Source: Rubripirellula lacrimiformis (GTDB lineage Bacteria > Planctomycetota > Planctomycetia > Pirellulales > Pirellulaceae). From it: 64,000 nt of DNA. Positions 37,042 to 45,784 of the stretch are shown here, piece after piece. A program made the translations under genes and the position numbers. The number at the start of each line of letters is the position of its first letter. Within the stretch, counting starts at the first letter, position 1. The stretch is taken from the NCBI RefSeq assembly GCF_007741535.1, contig NZ_CP036525.1, positions 6,262,001 to 6,326,000 of the forward strand. Direction: 5' to 3'. A model generated the notes under the pieces. The model was not told the origin of the DNA. It was given only the letters and a program-made list of their open reading frames with translations, and did not search any database.

Positions 37042-39729
37042 CTATTCCTCGTCTCGCTTGATTTCTTCGAATCCAGCAGCTTCGTCGAGGGCTTCGTAGT
37101 AACCGCGGCGAATTTCGCCGATGTCGCTGGCCACCATGCGAGCCATCATGCGATTGACGGGCTGCTTGAACTGGCGGCGTAGTTCTTCGATCGAAGGGTC
37201 AAACTTCGTTGGCTCGACCACGTAGATCACTCGCCCCGGTTGGTTCGGAGCGACGCCGACCTTGCCTTCCTCGGTCTGGAACACAGCCTTCATGAACTTG
37301 TCGCCGACGGAATCGAGTTCAGGAACGTTCCCGATCGTGGCACCTTGGAAACCGAACGAATCCATCCATGTGAAGGGGCCGAGGCCCTCTTTGAAATTGT
37401 CCTTCTTGTCAGCCGGGACGACTTCGGCCAGCGGTTTGCCAGCCTCGGCCTTCTTGGCCAACTCGGTCGCAGCTTCGGTTGCCAACTTACGCGCTTCGTC
37501 CAAGCGGATCGCCATCACGACTTCATCGCGAACTTGGTCCAACGTCGGCGTGTAGGCTTCGGTTTCCTCGGTTTTCCATGTGACGTAGATCTTGCCCGAC
37601 TGATCGTCGGCAGTCCGCACAGGCGAAAACAGCGGCTGTTTCGGCAACTGAGTCTGGCCGTTATCGAAGCCGTACATCATCACACCAAAGCTTGGTCCCC
37701 GACGTCCGAATTGGGTACCGACTTCGAACGAGTTGGAGATCGGTTCGTCAGCGATCGACACTTCGGTATGAGGCCCGATCGATTCGAGTTGCAGTCCCAA
37801 TTCTTTGGCCAATTTGGCCAGGTCTGGGCGAGCTGGCGGATCGACTTCTTTGCCGATTGCCAGGTTGCTGCGGTGGATGCCCAAACGGCTGAAGTGGTTC
37901 CGCATGGTCGAGGTGACCGTCGTGATCGCTTTGTCCATTCGGTCGCGAGCAACCGGCCCGGCCAATTCGGCCGCGATGCTGTCCCGGACGTCTTCGAAGG
38001 ATTGGATCTTAGGAGCGGTCGGCTTCGGTTCGTCTGCGGTTTTGGGTTCTTCCTTGGTTTCCGCAGCTGGCTCTGCTTCCTCGGCTGGGGCAGGTTCCGC
38101 TGCGGCTTCTTCCTGCTTCATCTCTGCCGGTTCATCGGCCGGCTCTTCCGACTTTGGCTCGGCCTCGTCTTCGGCTGCCTTGTCTTCGGCTGCCTTGTCG
38201 TCCGTTGCCTTGTCGTCCGTTGCCTTGTCGTCCGCAGGCTTCTCTTCCGTTGCCTTTTCCTCAGCAGGCTTGTCGTCGGCAGCTTTTTCGTCCGCAGGCT
38301 TGTCGTCGGCAGCTTTTTCGTCGGCAGGCTTGGCTTCGTCGGCAGGCTTCTGGTCGGCGGCAGCTTCGTCGGACTTTTCGTCGTCTTGGAACGCAACCAA
38401 TCGGACTTCCGATCGGCGGGTAGCTTGCGACGAATCTTCCTTGGCGGGTTCTTCGGCGGCGGCTTCTTCCACGACTTCCTCAGCAGCTTCTTCCGCTTTC
38501 TTAGCCGTTTCTTCGGCGGCCTTTTCGGTGGTTTCCGCTTCTTCGGCAGCTTCTTCTGCCTTCTTTTCGACAGCCTCTTCCTTGGCCGTTTCAGGATCCG
38601 CCGTCATTTCTTCTTCGACGACTTCCTGGGTTGGCTTCTCTTCTTCCTTGGCCGGTGGGGCTTGTGTTTTTTCTTCGGCGGCCACTTCAGCGGTTTCTTC
38701 TTCCTTGATCATTTCGATCTCGGCGCTGGCTTCTTCCGTTTCGGTTTCCTTCATCAGATCACCGACGGTGGGCTGAGCGATTTCGTCGACGGGCAATTGG
38801 AAATCGCCGCCGCTGAGACGTCGCTCGTATTCAGCCTTGATTTCGTCTTCGCTTAGCTTGGCGATTTCTTCGTCCAAGAAAGTTTGGTAGTTGCCGACCA
38901 AGTATTCGAATTTGGACGAATACCGTTTGTGAAAACCGGCCTCGGTCGACTGATCGCTAGCGTCACGATCTTTTCCGTCTTCGTAGACTTCTTGGATTCG
39001 CGATTCCGGCGGCTCGGCGTCCGTCTTTTCGATGTAATCGTTCACCAGCACGCCGTAGGCGTTGATCGTGGCGTTCTGATTCAATTTCAGGAAATTACGC
39101 CATTGTTCATCGGGCGTCAGCAACGGCCCCTGTTTGCCGAACAGACCCGAGTTGCCGCGTCGCAGGTAGACATCGGCCAACAAGTGATTGCGAAGCTGTT
39201 CGTACAGGTGGGGCGGCCCCATGCGGTTGCTGGTCGACTGCATCAGCATCGAGGTTCTTTCGCTGGGGCTGAAGAGCCCGTCGGTGAACCGTTCCAGCCA
39301 AACGTCCAGAGCGTTGTCGTCCAGTTCGAAACCAGCTTTTCGAGCTTGGTCGGCGAACATAAACGTACGGATGGTGCCTTCGTCGCTGGGGTTTTCGTTG
39401 ATTCCCAGCGATCGAATTTGCTTGGCTTGGGCGTCATAATCGAACCCCGAAGTGCGGGGGACACCGCCACGGGCGATCGTTTGATTGGCTAGGTCAGCCA
39501 GAAATCGCACCGTTGCGGCATGATTTTGTGTGAAATAACTGACCCGATTTTGCGTCAAATCCATCCCGTCGTACTTGGCGACGACGACATCGTTGCCGGC
39601 GCCGGCCTGTTTTTGCAGGTATGTTTGCAGGATCGGCAGCACGACGAACGAGACCAACGCGAGCAAAGTCGCGAAGATCATGAACGGTTTCAGGTTCCGT
39701 CGGAACAGTTCAAAAGGACTGGTGCTCAT
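37042..39729 (-). CDS. PpiD/SurA-like membrane-anchored periplasmic folding factor with large low-complexity insert
   Basis: This 895-residue protein (from the ATG at 39729) has a short cytoplasmic N-terminus, one membrane segment (FMIFATLLALVSFVVLPIL) and a SurA-N-like helical region. A very long Glu/Ala/Lys/Asp-rich stretch spans about residues 325-590, built of units such as ADEKAADDKP. A C-terminal folded part resembles the second half of PpiD (DQVRDEVVMAIRLDEARKLA, then GPFTWMDSFGFQG). No intact parvulin active site is obvious. It probably helps outer-membrane or secreted protein folding. The upstream in-frame start at 39846 adds 39 residues of no clear character. Confidence 0.8.
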   Translation of the reverse strand: MSTSPFELFRRNLKPFMIFATLLALVSFVVLPILQTYLQKQAGAGNDVVVAKYDGMDLTQNRVSYFTQNHAATVRFLADLANQTIARGGVPRTSGFDYDAQAKQIRSLGINENPSDEGTIRTFMFADQARKAGFELDDNALDVWLERFTDGLFSPSERTSMLMQSTSNRMGPPHLYEQLRNHLLADVYLRRGNSGLFGKQGPLLTPDEQWRNFLKLNQNATINAYGVLVNDYIEKTDAEPPESRIQEVYEDGKDRDASDQSTEAGFHKRYSSKFEYLVGNYQTFLDEEIAKLSEDEIKAEYERRLSGGDFQLPVDEIAQPTVGDLMKETETEEASAEIEMIKEEETAEVAAEEKTQAPPAKEEEKPTQEVVEEEMTADPETAKEEAVEKKAEEAAEEAETTEKAAEETAKKAEEAAEEVVEEAAAEEPAKEDSSQATRRSEVRLVAFQDDEKSDEAAADQKPADEAKPADEKAADDKPADEKAADDKPAEEKATEEKPADDKATDDKATDDKAAEDKAAEDEAEPKSEEPADEPAEMKQEEAAAEPAPAEEAEPAAETKEEPKTADEPKPTAPKIQSFEDVRDSIAAELAGPVARDRMDKAITTVTSTMRNHFSRLGIHRSNLAIGKEVDPPARPDLAKLAKELGLQLESIGPHTEVSIADEPISNSFEVGTQFGRRGPSFGVMMYGFDNGQTQLPKQPLFSPVRTADDQSGKIYVTWKTEETEAYTPTLDQVRDEVVMAIRLDEARKLATEAATELAKKAEAGKPLAEVVPADKKDNFKEGLGPFTWMDSFGFQGATIGNVPELDSVGDKFMKAVFQTEEGKVGVAPNQPGRVIYVVEPTKFDPSIEELRRQFKQPVNRMMARMVASDIGEIRRGYYEALDEAAGFEEIKRDEE

Positions 39730-40058
39730 GAGAAAAAGAACTTTCGGCCGCGATGGTCTGGCGGTAACTGGGCAGGGGGAATACGGTTTCCGTCGATCCG
39801 GAGAGAAATCGGCCAGTCGGCTTGACAACTGGGCCGGACCGTTCAACTCTCTTTGGACACGGGGGACTGCCTCGGCTAAACACTGGGTTCAACAGAGGGA
39901 CATGCCGACGGCGTGCACCGACACGAACCGGAAAGCGTATCGCCGGCGGTTTTGAAGGGTCAAGCCGAGATTGATGCTTTGCAGCCTGACTACCTCCAGA
40001 TTCGTCCCTCCGGACATCCCGTCCACCCCATTCTCCTTTTACCTTTTGATGTGTTTGC
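39730..40058. other. Divergent intergenic region upstream of topA
   Basis: About 330 bp separate the divergent PpiD-like and topA genes and must carry both promoters. I cannot assign boxes with confidence, and no strong ribosome site precedes topA. No gene is seen. Confidence 0.4.
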
Positions 40059-42764
40059 ATGGCCAAAAGCACGGGCAAAGCGTTAGTGATCGTCGAATCG
40101 CCGGCGAAAGCACGAACGATCGCTAAATTCCTTGGCGCGAATTACTTGGTCGAGGCCAGTATTGGCCACGTTCGGGATTTGCCGGCCGGTAAAAAGGAGG
40201 TGCCAGAGAAGTTCAAGGCCGAACCGTGGGCCTATCTGGGGGTCAACACGGACGCCGATTTCGAACCGCTGTACATCGTTCCGGACGAAAAAAAGAAACA
40301 AGTTAAAAAGCTGAAAGATGCTTTGAAACAGGCCGACGAACTCTATCTGGCGACGGATGAAGACCGCGAAGGGGAAGCGATCAGCTGGCACCTTCAGGAA
40401 CTTTTGAAGCCCAAAGTCCCGGTTCACCGCTTGGTATTCCACGAAATCACCAAGGAAGCGATCCAAAACGCCCTGTCGGCTACCCGCAAAATCGACGACT
40501 CGCTGGTCAAAGCCCAGGAAACCCGCCGGATCCTGGACCGCCTGTACGGATTCGACATGTCGAACCTGTTGTGGCGAAAAATCGGCAAAGGAACCAGCGC
40601 CGGACGCGTCCAATCGGTCGCGGTGCGGTTGATCGTCGACCGCGAACGCGAACGAATCGCTTTCGTCGATTCGACCTACTGGGACTTGGGCGCGGTCTTT
40701 GCGACCGCCGCTGGCGAACCGCTGCAGGCGACGTTGTCGACCGTCGACGGGCGACGAATCCCGCGTGGAAACGATTTCGATTCGACAACCGGTCAGTTGA
40801 AAAACCAAGACCTGTTGCAGATGAACGAGGTCCAAGCCAACGAATTGGCCGAAAAACTTCGCAAAGCAGACTTCAAAGTCACCAAAGTCGAAGTCAAACC
40901 GTTCACCGAACGACCACGGCCGCCGTTCACGACCAGTACGCTGCAACAGGAAGCCAACCGAAAACTTGGCTTCACCGCAAAACGGACGATGAGCGCAGCC
41001 CAACGGCTGTATGAAAACGGTTACATCACTTACATGCGTACCGACAGCATGACGCTTTCGAAAGAAGCGATCTCGGCCGCACGGAACCTGGTGACCAGCG
41101 AATATGGCCAAGACTTCCTGCACCCTGACGTCCGCGTGTACAAGGGGAAAGTGAAGAACGCCCAGGAGGCTCACGAAGCGATCCGCCCCGCCGGTACGCC
41201 GTTCCGTGTTCCCGAAACCATCCGCGGCGAACTGGATTCGGATCAGTTCCGGTTGTTCGATCTGATCTGGAAACGGACCGTTGCGTGCCAGATGGCGGAC
41301 GCCAAAAAGCAACGCATCAGCATCAGCATCGAAGGTGGCGGAGCAACGTTCACCGCCAGCGGTACCAGCATCCTGTTTGAAGGGTTCCTGCGAGCCTATG
41401 TCGAGGGCAGCGACAATCCGGAACTGGAACTGGCCAACAAAGACACGCTGTTGCCCAACGTCCAATCGTCGGACCCATTGGACGCCAAAGAACTGGAACC
41501 CAAGGGGCACACCACCCAGCCGCCAGCCCGGTACACGGAAGCCTCGCTGACGCGGACGCTGGAAGAAAAAGGCATCGGGCGACCGAGTACGTACGCATCG
41601 ATCATCGGCACGATTACCGACGAACGACGCAATTACATCGTCAAAAAGGGTTCCGCCCTGGTCCCGACCTGGCGTGCGTTCAGCGTGACGCGATTGATGG
41701 AAACGCACTTCGGAACGTTGGTGGATTACGAATTCACCGCCGAACTGGAAGACTTCCTCGATTCGATCAGCCGCGATGAAGGGGACCGCGATGACTACCT
41801 TCGCAAGTTCTACTTCGGCGACGATTCGACCGACAAACACAACGTCGGGCTGAAGCACCGCCTAGTGGAAAAGCTGGACAAGATCGATCCCAAAGAATCG
41901 GCGATGTTTACTCTGGGCACGCCCACCGAAGGGGAACACCTCGAAGAGGTCTTCGTTCGCGTTGGCAAGTTCGGTCCCTACCTGGAACAGGGCGATCGGA
42001 CCGCATCGATCCCGGACGGTTTGCCGCCCGACGAAATGGACCTTCAAAAAGGCTTGGAACTGCTGGAAGCCGGCCAGGTCGAAGAGGAACCGATCGGCTC
42101 GGACCCCGAAACGGGCAAGCCAATCTACCTGAAAGTCGGCCGGTTTGGGCCCTACATCCAACTGGGCGAACCGGACGATCCAGAGAAACGAAACCAAGGG
42201 CTGCTGCAGGGGATGGAGGTCGCTGACCTGACGCTGGAATTGGCGTGCAAGCTGCTGACGCTGCCACGCACCCTGGGCGAACACCCCGAATCCAAGGCAC
42301 CCGTCCAAGCGTTCGATGGCCGCTACGGGCCATACATCAAGTGCGAGAAAGACACGCGTTCGCTCCCAGCCGGTGTTTCGCCGCTGGAAGTGACTTTCCA
42401 GGAAGCCTTGGACCTGCTGAAACAACCCAAGACCCGCGGCCGGGGAACCCCGAAAGAGCCGCTGAAGATGTTCGAAAAACCTTCGCCGATCACAGAAAAG
42501 GAAGTCAAAATCCTCGAAGGCCGGTTCGGCCCCTACGTGACCGACGGAGAAACCAATGCCAGCCTGCGAAAGGGCATGGAACCGAAGGAAATGACCTTCG
42601 AAGCCGCTTTGGACCTGCTGGCTGAACGAGCCGCCAAGGGGCCAACGAAGAAAAAGAAAAAGAAGGCGACGAAGAAGAAAGCGACCAAAAAGAAGGTTGC
42701 AAAGAAGAAAACCACGAAGAAAAAGGCCGCCAAGAAGAAGGGCGTTGCCAAAAAGAAGGCTTAG
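40059..42764 (+). CDS. topA: DNA topoisomerase I (type IA)
   Basis: This enzyme relaxes negatively supercoiled DNA. The 901-residue protein starts with the Toprim domain (VIVESPAKARTIAKFLG, and the metal-binding DEDREGEAISWHL). It has the catalytic tyrosine in YITYMRTDSMTLS near residue 326, then IGRPSTYASIIGTI. The C-terminus has no Cys4 zinc fingers. Instead there are four repeats centred on FGPY or YGPY (KFGPYLEQ, RFGPYIQL, RYGPYIKC, RFGPYVTD), as in many non-proteobacterial enzymes. It ends in a Lys-rich tail of about 38 residues that probably binds DNA. Confidence 0.97.
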   Translation: MAKSTGKALVIVESPAKARTIAKFLGANYLVEASIGHVRDLPAGKKEVPEKFKAEPWAYLGVNTDADFEPLYIVPDEKKKQVKKLKDALKQADELYLATDEDREGEAISWHLQELLKPKVPVHRLVFHEITKEAIQNALSATRKIDDSLVKAQETRRILDRLYGFDMSNLLWRKIGKGTSAGRVQSVAVRLIVDRERERIAFVDSTYWDLGAVFATAAGEPLQATLSTVDGRRIPRGNDFDSTTGQLKNQDLLQMNEVQANELAEKLRKADFKVTKVEVKPFTERPRPPFTTSTLQQEANRKLGFTAKRTMSAAQRLYENGYITYMRTDSMTLSKEAISAARNLVTSEYGQDFLHPDVRVYKGKVKNAQEAHEAIRPAGTPFRVPETIRGELDSDQFRLFDLIWKRTVACQMADAKKQRISISIEGGGATFTASGTSILFEGFLRAYVEGSDNPELELANKDTLLPNVQSSDPLDAKELEPKGHTTQPPARYTEASLTRTLEEKGIGRPSTYASIIGTITDERRNYIVKKGSALVPTWRAFSVTRLMETHFGTLVDYEFTAELEDFLDSISRDEGDRDDYLRKFYFGDDSTDKHNVGLKHRLVEKLDKIDPKESAMFTLGTPTEGEHLEEVFVRVGKFGPYLEQGDRTASIPDGLPPDEMDLQKGLELLEAGQVEEEPIGSDPETGKPIYLKVGRFGPYIQLGEPDDPEKRNQGLLQGMEVADLTLELACKLLTLPRTLGEHPESKAPVQAFDGRYGPYIKCEKDTRSLPAGVSPLEVTFQEALDLLKQPKTRGRGTPKEPLKMFEKPSPITEKEVKILEGRFGPYVTDGETNASLRKGMEPKEMTFEAALDLLAERAAKGPTKKKKKKATKKKATKKKVAKKKTTKKKAAKKKGVAKKKA

Positions 42765-42854
42765 TGGCCCAGGGTCGCCAAAACGACCTCTTCCCGTAAT
42801 CCACGGGGCCAATTACACTTCGGCCCCAAACTAAACCACTCGGAGATGATATAG

Positions 42855-43034
42855 ATGCCGTCCGGAATTGAACGCGTTCGCGAAATCCGTCGTTTACGCA
42901 CCCGCAGAAAGAAAGTTGCGAAGCTGTTGGCTCGCGCCAAAGCCGGAACGATGGAAAAGTCGGAAGTCGCACGCAAACTGCGTCGCATGACGACCGGTGC
43001 TGAAGTCATCATCGAGCGCGAAGGCTTGAAGTAG
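42855..43034 (+). CDS. Short basic protein (59 residues), possibly DUF6800-like
   Basis: The frame from ATG 42855 to TAG 43034 encodes 59 residues beginning MPSGIERVREIRRLRTRRKK and ending TGAEVIIEREGLK. It is preceded by a GGAG ribosome site nine bases before the ATG. The protein is rich in Arg and Lys and should form two helices and a C-terminal strand. I recall similar short planctomycete proteins (family DUF6800), but the assignment needs a search. It lies 90 bp after topA in the same direction, so the two may be co-transcribed. It may bind nucleic acid. Confidence 0.8.
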   Translation: MPSGIERVREIRRLRTRRKKVAKLLARAKAGTMEKSEVARKLRRMTTGAEVIIEREGLK

Positions 43035-43374
43035 AACCCTTCCAGGTTCTCGCCCCGCCCCCCCAGCTATCTGTCCAATCGATCTCACCAGAGATCGGTT
43101 CATGCTGCGCGGCGACGATTCGGCCACCGAACACGTGACCACCGAAAGCATTGGCGGTTTGCCGATTCAATGAGCCGTTAGGCGATAGCCTCGGTTAGCG
43201 TCACCTGGTACCGGAAACTTCCGGCCAAACGCAAACGCCGCGAAGCGTTCACGCTCCGAGCAGCTCTTCGTAGCGCAAGTAGCGCAACTCGCCAACAGCT
43301 TCGGCCACCGGACACGCGACTACCGAAAGTCTTGGCGACATTCGCTACGAAACACTTCGACGCTAGCGGCCCGA
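43035..43374. repeat. Gene-free region with direct and dispersed repeats
   Basis: No gene is seen in this 340-bp gap. A 38-bp segment occurs twice as a direct repeat, at 43119-43156 and 43300-43337, with five mismatches. The second copy continues into 43323-43352, whose reverse complement matches 13885-13914 near zwf in 27 of 30 bases. This suggests a dispersed repeat family present as a partly duplicated array here. Confidence 0.7.
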
Positions 43375-44280
43375 TCAGGGCGTGGGCTTCAGTCGAGCGA
43401 TGATCTTGTCGCCTTCGACCTGGATGCTTTCGAAGCGACGGATGGCCTTGGCACCCTTTTCGTCTTTGTAGATCTCCTTGGCCAGATTCTCGCTCTTCAT
43501 CGCCTCCATGAACGTGTCGGGCAACGGTTCGCCCTTCACTTCGGCGGATACCAACCGGACCATCAAAACCCCTTCGTCCAGCGAAACGTCAAACGTTCCC
43601 GAACCATTGAAGTATCGCCCCTTGGACCCTGGGATGAACGAATCGGTGGGGACACTGATGTCACCGGTGATTTTCCCATCTTCGATTCGGACCAGCAGTT
43701 TGCCGCGAAGCTGCTTCTCTTTGGCGATCAAGGCATTGATATCGTCGGCGGTCAGCACCAATTCACGCCCTGGGGCGTCGGCATCAGACGGCTGATCCGG
43801 ATCACCGGGCCCCTGCTGCGACGGCGAAGGCACTTGCTGCGGAAGCTGGCCGGACGGTTCGGCACTATCGTCGCTGGGGGTGACGTCCGCGACGGTGTCG
43901 CCCGATCCCGGATCCCCTTCGATCGCGGCTTCGGCCGCATCCTGAACCGCGGCGGTGCCGGCACCGCCGCTTTCCAGGCTGGCCTGAAACGCTTCGAGCC
44001 GCTGCTCCAGCTCCGCCAGCTTTTCCTCGGGGTATTCGACCGCGGGCAGTTCAAGCGGTTCGGTGTCGGTGAACTTTTCGACCTGTTTTTGAACCGCGAA
44101 ATAGGTCCCGAAGCCGGCACACAAAATCAGAATCAGGCCGCCGACGAAGACGCCGATGCAGCCAAATAGCAGGCATCGGCCGTTTTTGGTTTCCGGTGGC
44201 CGGTCCACTGCCGGTCCGGCTGGAAAGACACCGCCGGCCGGAGCCTGGGTTTCGGGAGTGGGGTGATAGGCATCTGACAC
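43375..44280 (-). CDS. Membrane-anchored hypothetical protein
   Basis: The 301-residue protein has one membrane segment at about residues 37-62 (LLFGCIGVFVGGLILILCAGFGTYF) after a Pro-rich cytoplasmic N-terminus. A Glu-rich helical stretch and a Pro/Gly/Asp/Gln-rich linker follow. The C-terminal part (ELVLTADDINALIAKEKQLRG, then ISVPTDSFIPGSKGRYFNGSG) looks like a beta-rich domain that may bind a hydrophobic or polymeric ligand. I do not recognise the family. It is preceded by the 139-residue gene on the same strand with an ~75-bp gap. Confidence 0.75.
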   Translation of the reverse strand: MSDAYHPTPETQAPAGGVFPAGPAVDRPPETKNGRCLLFGCIGVFVGGLILILCAGFGTYFAVQKQVEKFTDTEPLELPAVEYPEEKLAELEQRLEAFQASLESGGAGTAAVQDAAEAAIEGDPGSGDTVADVTPSDDSAEPSGQLPQQVPSPSQQGPGDPDQPSDADAPGRELVLTADDINALIAKEKQLRGKLLVRIEDGKITGDISVPTDSFIPGSKGRYFNGSGTFDVSLDEGVLMVRLVSAEVKGEPLPDTFMEAMKSENLAKEIYKDEKGAKAIRRFESIQVEGDKIIARLKPTP

Positions 44281-44356
44281 CGCGATGATTCTCCCGTTAC
44301 TGCTGGTCAGGCCACGCAGCGCGCGCCTGCCGCAGCGATGACGTCAGTCGAGCTTT

Positions 44357-44776
44357 CTAACCCACCGACCATAGATTTTGGAACCATTCCACTCGGTCAG
44401 CCCGGCGAGGACTGTAGTTCGTGGTCGCGTTGAATTTTTGGTTCTCTAGGAAGCTCAAGAATGCCTGATGAGGCACTTCGGCGTGCTGAGCAACCAGGTC
44501 GACCATTTCGCTGTCGGCCTTCCACGCGTACAGGACCTTGTTGTCCTTTTCGAACTGCGAGTCCAGGTATTCTGCGTTCGTTGTACTGGTGACGACGAAA
44601 TCGCAGCCCTTTTTGCATAGGAATCCTAGCAATGACGAAGCCAGTGCTCGCGTCAGCGTTAGGTCACCATCGCACGAAAACGATGCGATATTCCACACGC
44701 TGACGAATCCGTCCTCGTCCAAATCCTCCGGCGAAATTTTGACCGTGATGTCTTCTAAGCCTTCTCCAACCGCCAT
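44357..44776 (-). CDS. Conserved hypothetical protein
   Basis: I cannot assign a family to this 139-residue protein. It begins MAVGEGLEDITVKISPEDL from the ATG at 44776, which has an AGGA ribosome site about seven bases upstream; an ATG at 44794 would add six residues. The middle reads LGFLCKKGCDFVVTSTTNAEYLDSQ and the end is aromatic (DRVEWFQNLWSVG). It is soluble and mixed alpha/beta. It lies upstream of the membrane-anchored gene on the same strand and may form an operon with it. Confidence 0.75.
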   Translation of the reverse strand: MAVGEGLEDITVKISPEDLDEDGFVSVWNIASFSCDGDLTLTRALASSLLGFLCKKGCDFVVTSTTNAEYLDSQFEKDNKVLYAWKADSEMVDLVAQHAEVPHQAFLSFLENQKFNATTNYSPRRADRVEWFQNLWSVG

Positions 44777-44996
44777 GGATTTTCCTTCGCGCACGTAATA
44801 AACAGTCGTTTGAGCACTGCATTATACCCTGCTTCGAAGTTTTCGATAAGGACCAGCAGCGTCGATCCCCAACACAGGCCCGGCACATGATCGACTCACG
44901 CCCGGCGACCACCCGGCGGACGTTGATGGCTGCCCGCACGGGGTGTGCCTGGATGCGTGACCGTTTGCTAGGCCGCGATCGAAAAGCCGCTGGCAA

Positions 44997-45593
44997 GTGG
45001 ACGCCACGCGGCGACCACGACCGGGGCGACCACGACTGGGGGCCGTGTTCGGCTGCCACCGTGGCGTGATAGAATCCCGCCGCGGCGATGCCCCGGTCGA
45101 CTTCGACAGAGGCGTTGGCCTGAAATCACCTCTCCCCCCCGAAATTGCGAGCGACCAGTTGGACAACCTCGATTCACTCAAAGGCAAGTGGACGCTTCGA
45201 AAAGTCCCGCTGAAACGGGGGACGCTGTTGGTCAGCATCAACGAGGCGGCGGTTCCATACGTCGGGAACCCTAAACTGGGAATCAAATTGGGGTTTGCCA
45301 TCCCGTACAACCTGCCACCCGACGCGGGAGCCCCCGACCCGGAAGAAAACGACGACGTGTCCAAGTTGGAGGACGCGATCTGCGAGATCGTCGCTGCCCA
45401 GACCACCGGGATCCATGTGCTGACGCTGACGGCGCCGGACGCTAAAGAACTTGTGTTCTATGTCACCGAAGGCGTGGACGTCGCTCAACTGCACGAACTG
45501 GCACGCGCCAAAACGGACAACTACGACGTCCAGTGCATGGCCCAACGCGATCCACAGTGGCTGTCGTTTCAGGAATTCTTGCCCGCATCCTAA
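44997..45593 (+). CDS. DUF695-like protein
   Basis: The C-terminal ~130 residues resemble DUF695: a central ELVFYVTEGVDV strand, and the closing pattern DPQWLSFQEFLPA, where family members have D-P-x-W-x2-Y/F. The function is unknown. The start is uncertain. The ATG at 44997 opens with about 35 Arg/Gly/Pro-rich residues that look non-coding. A GTG at 45066, or a CTG near 45120 that follows a GAGG sequence, would give a more credible protein of about 155-175 residues beginning near the LKSPLPPEIASDQL segment. Confidence 0.75.
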   Translation: MDATRRPRPGRPRLGAVFGCHRGVIESRRGDAPVDFDRGVGLKSPLPPEIASDQLDNLDSLKGKWTLRKVPLKRGTLLVSINEAAVPYVGNPKLGIKLGFAIPYNLPPDAGAPDPEENDDVSKLEDAICEIVAAQTTGIHVLTLTAPDAKELVFYVTEGVDVAQLHELARAKTDNYDVQCMAQRDPQWLSFQEFLPAS

Positions 45594-45615
45594 AAAGGCT
45601 GTCCGCTGCATCGGC

Positions 45616-45709
45616 TCCGTTTGTAGCACCGCCTCTAGGCGGAACGGGCACCGAGCGCCAGACCCGACCGAGCCGAAAAACGCCGGCTGAAGCCGGTACT
45701 ACCAACGGA
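45616..45709. repeat. REP-like inverted pair (BIME-like) with GTAG tetranucleotide
   Basis: Two 27-nt elements face each other, one at 45616-45642 (plus) and one at 45683-45709 (minus), matching in about 20 of 27 positions. Each has a GTAG tetranucleotide just before a short GC-rich hairpin (CCGCC-loop-GGCGG in the first, CCGGC-loop-GCCGG in the second). This is the layout of REP sequences mobilised by REP-associated transposases. They sit between convergent genes, as REPs usually do. No transposase is in the window. Confidence 0.7.
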
Positions 45710-45784
45710 ACGGACGGCTACCTTGATTCAGGGCACCGATGCTTGGGCGCTGGGAACCTGTGGCGCAGCGCCGCCACGACCGGA

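Noticed and set aside
37240-38856. Open frame of about 540 codons on the plus strand opposite the PpiD-like gene
   Set aside because: It mirrors the Glu/Ala/Lys-rich coding strand, its product is a Phe/Leu/Gly/Arg repeat with no domain, and no ribosome site was seen. It is treated as a compositional shadow.
40083-41858. Long minus-strand open frame opposite topA
   Set aside because: It lacks any recognised domain, reads as Phe/Gln/Arg-rich antisense of a strongly conserved enzyme, and is a codon-bias shadow.
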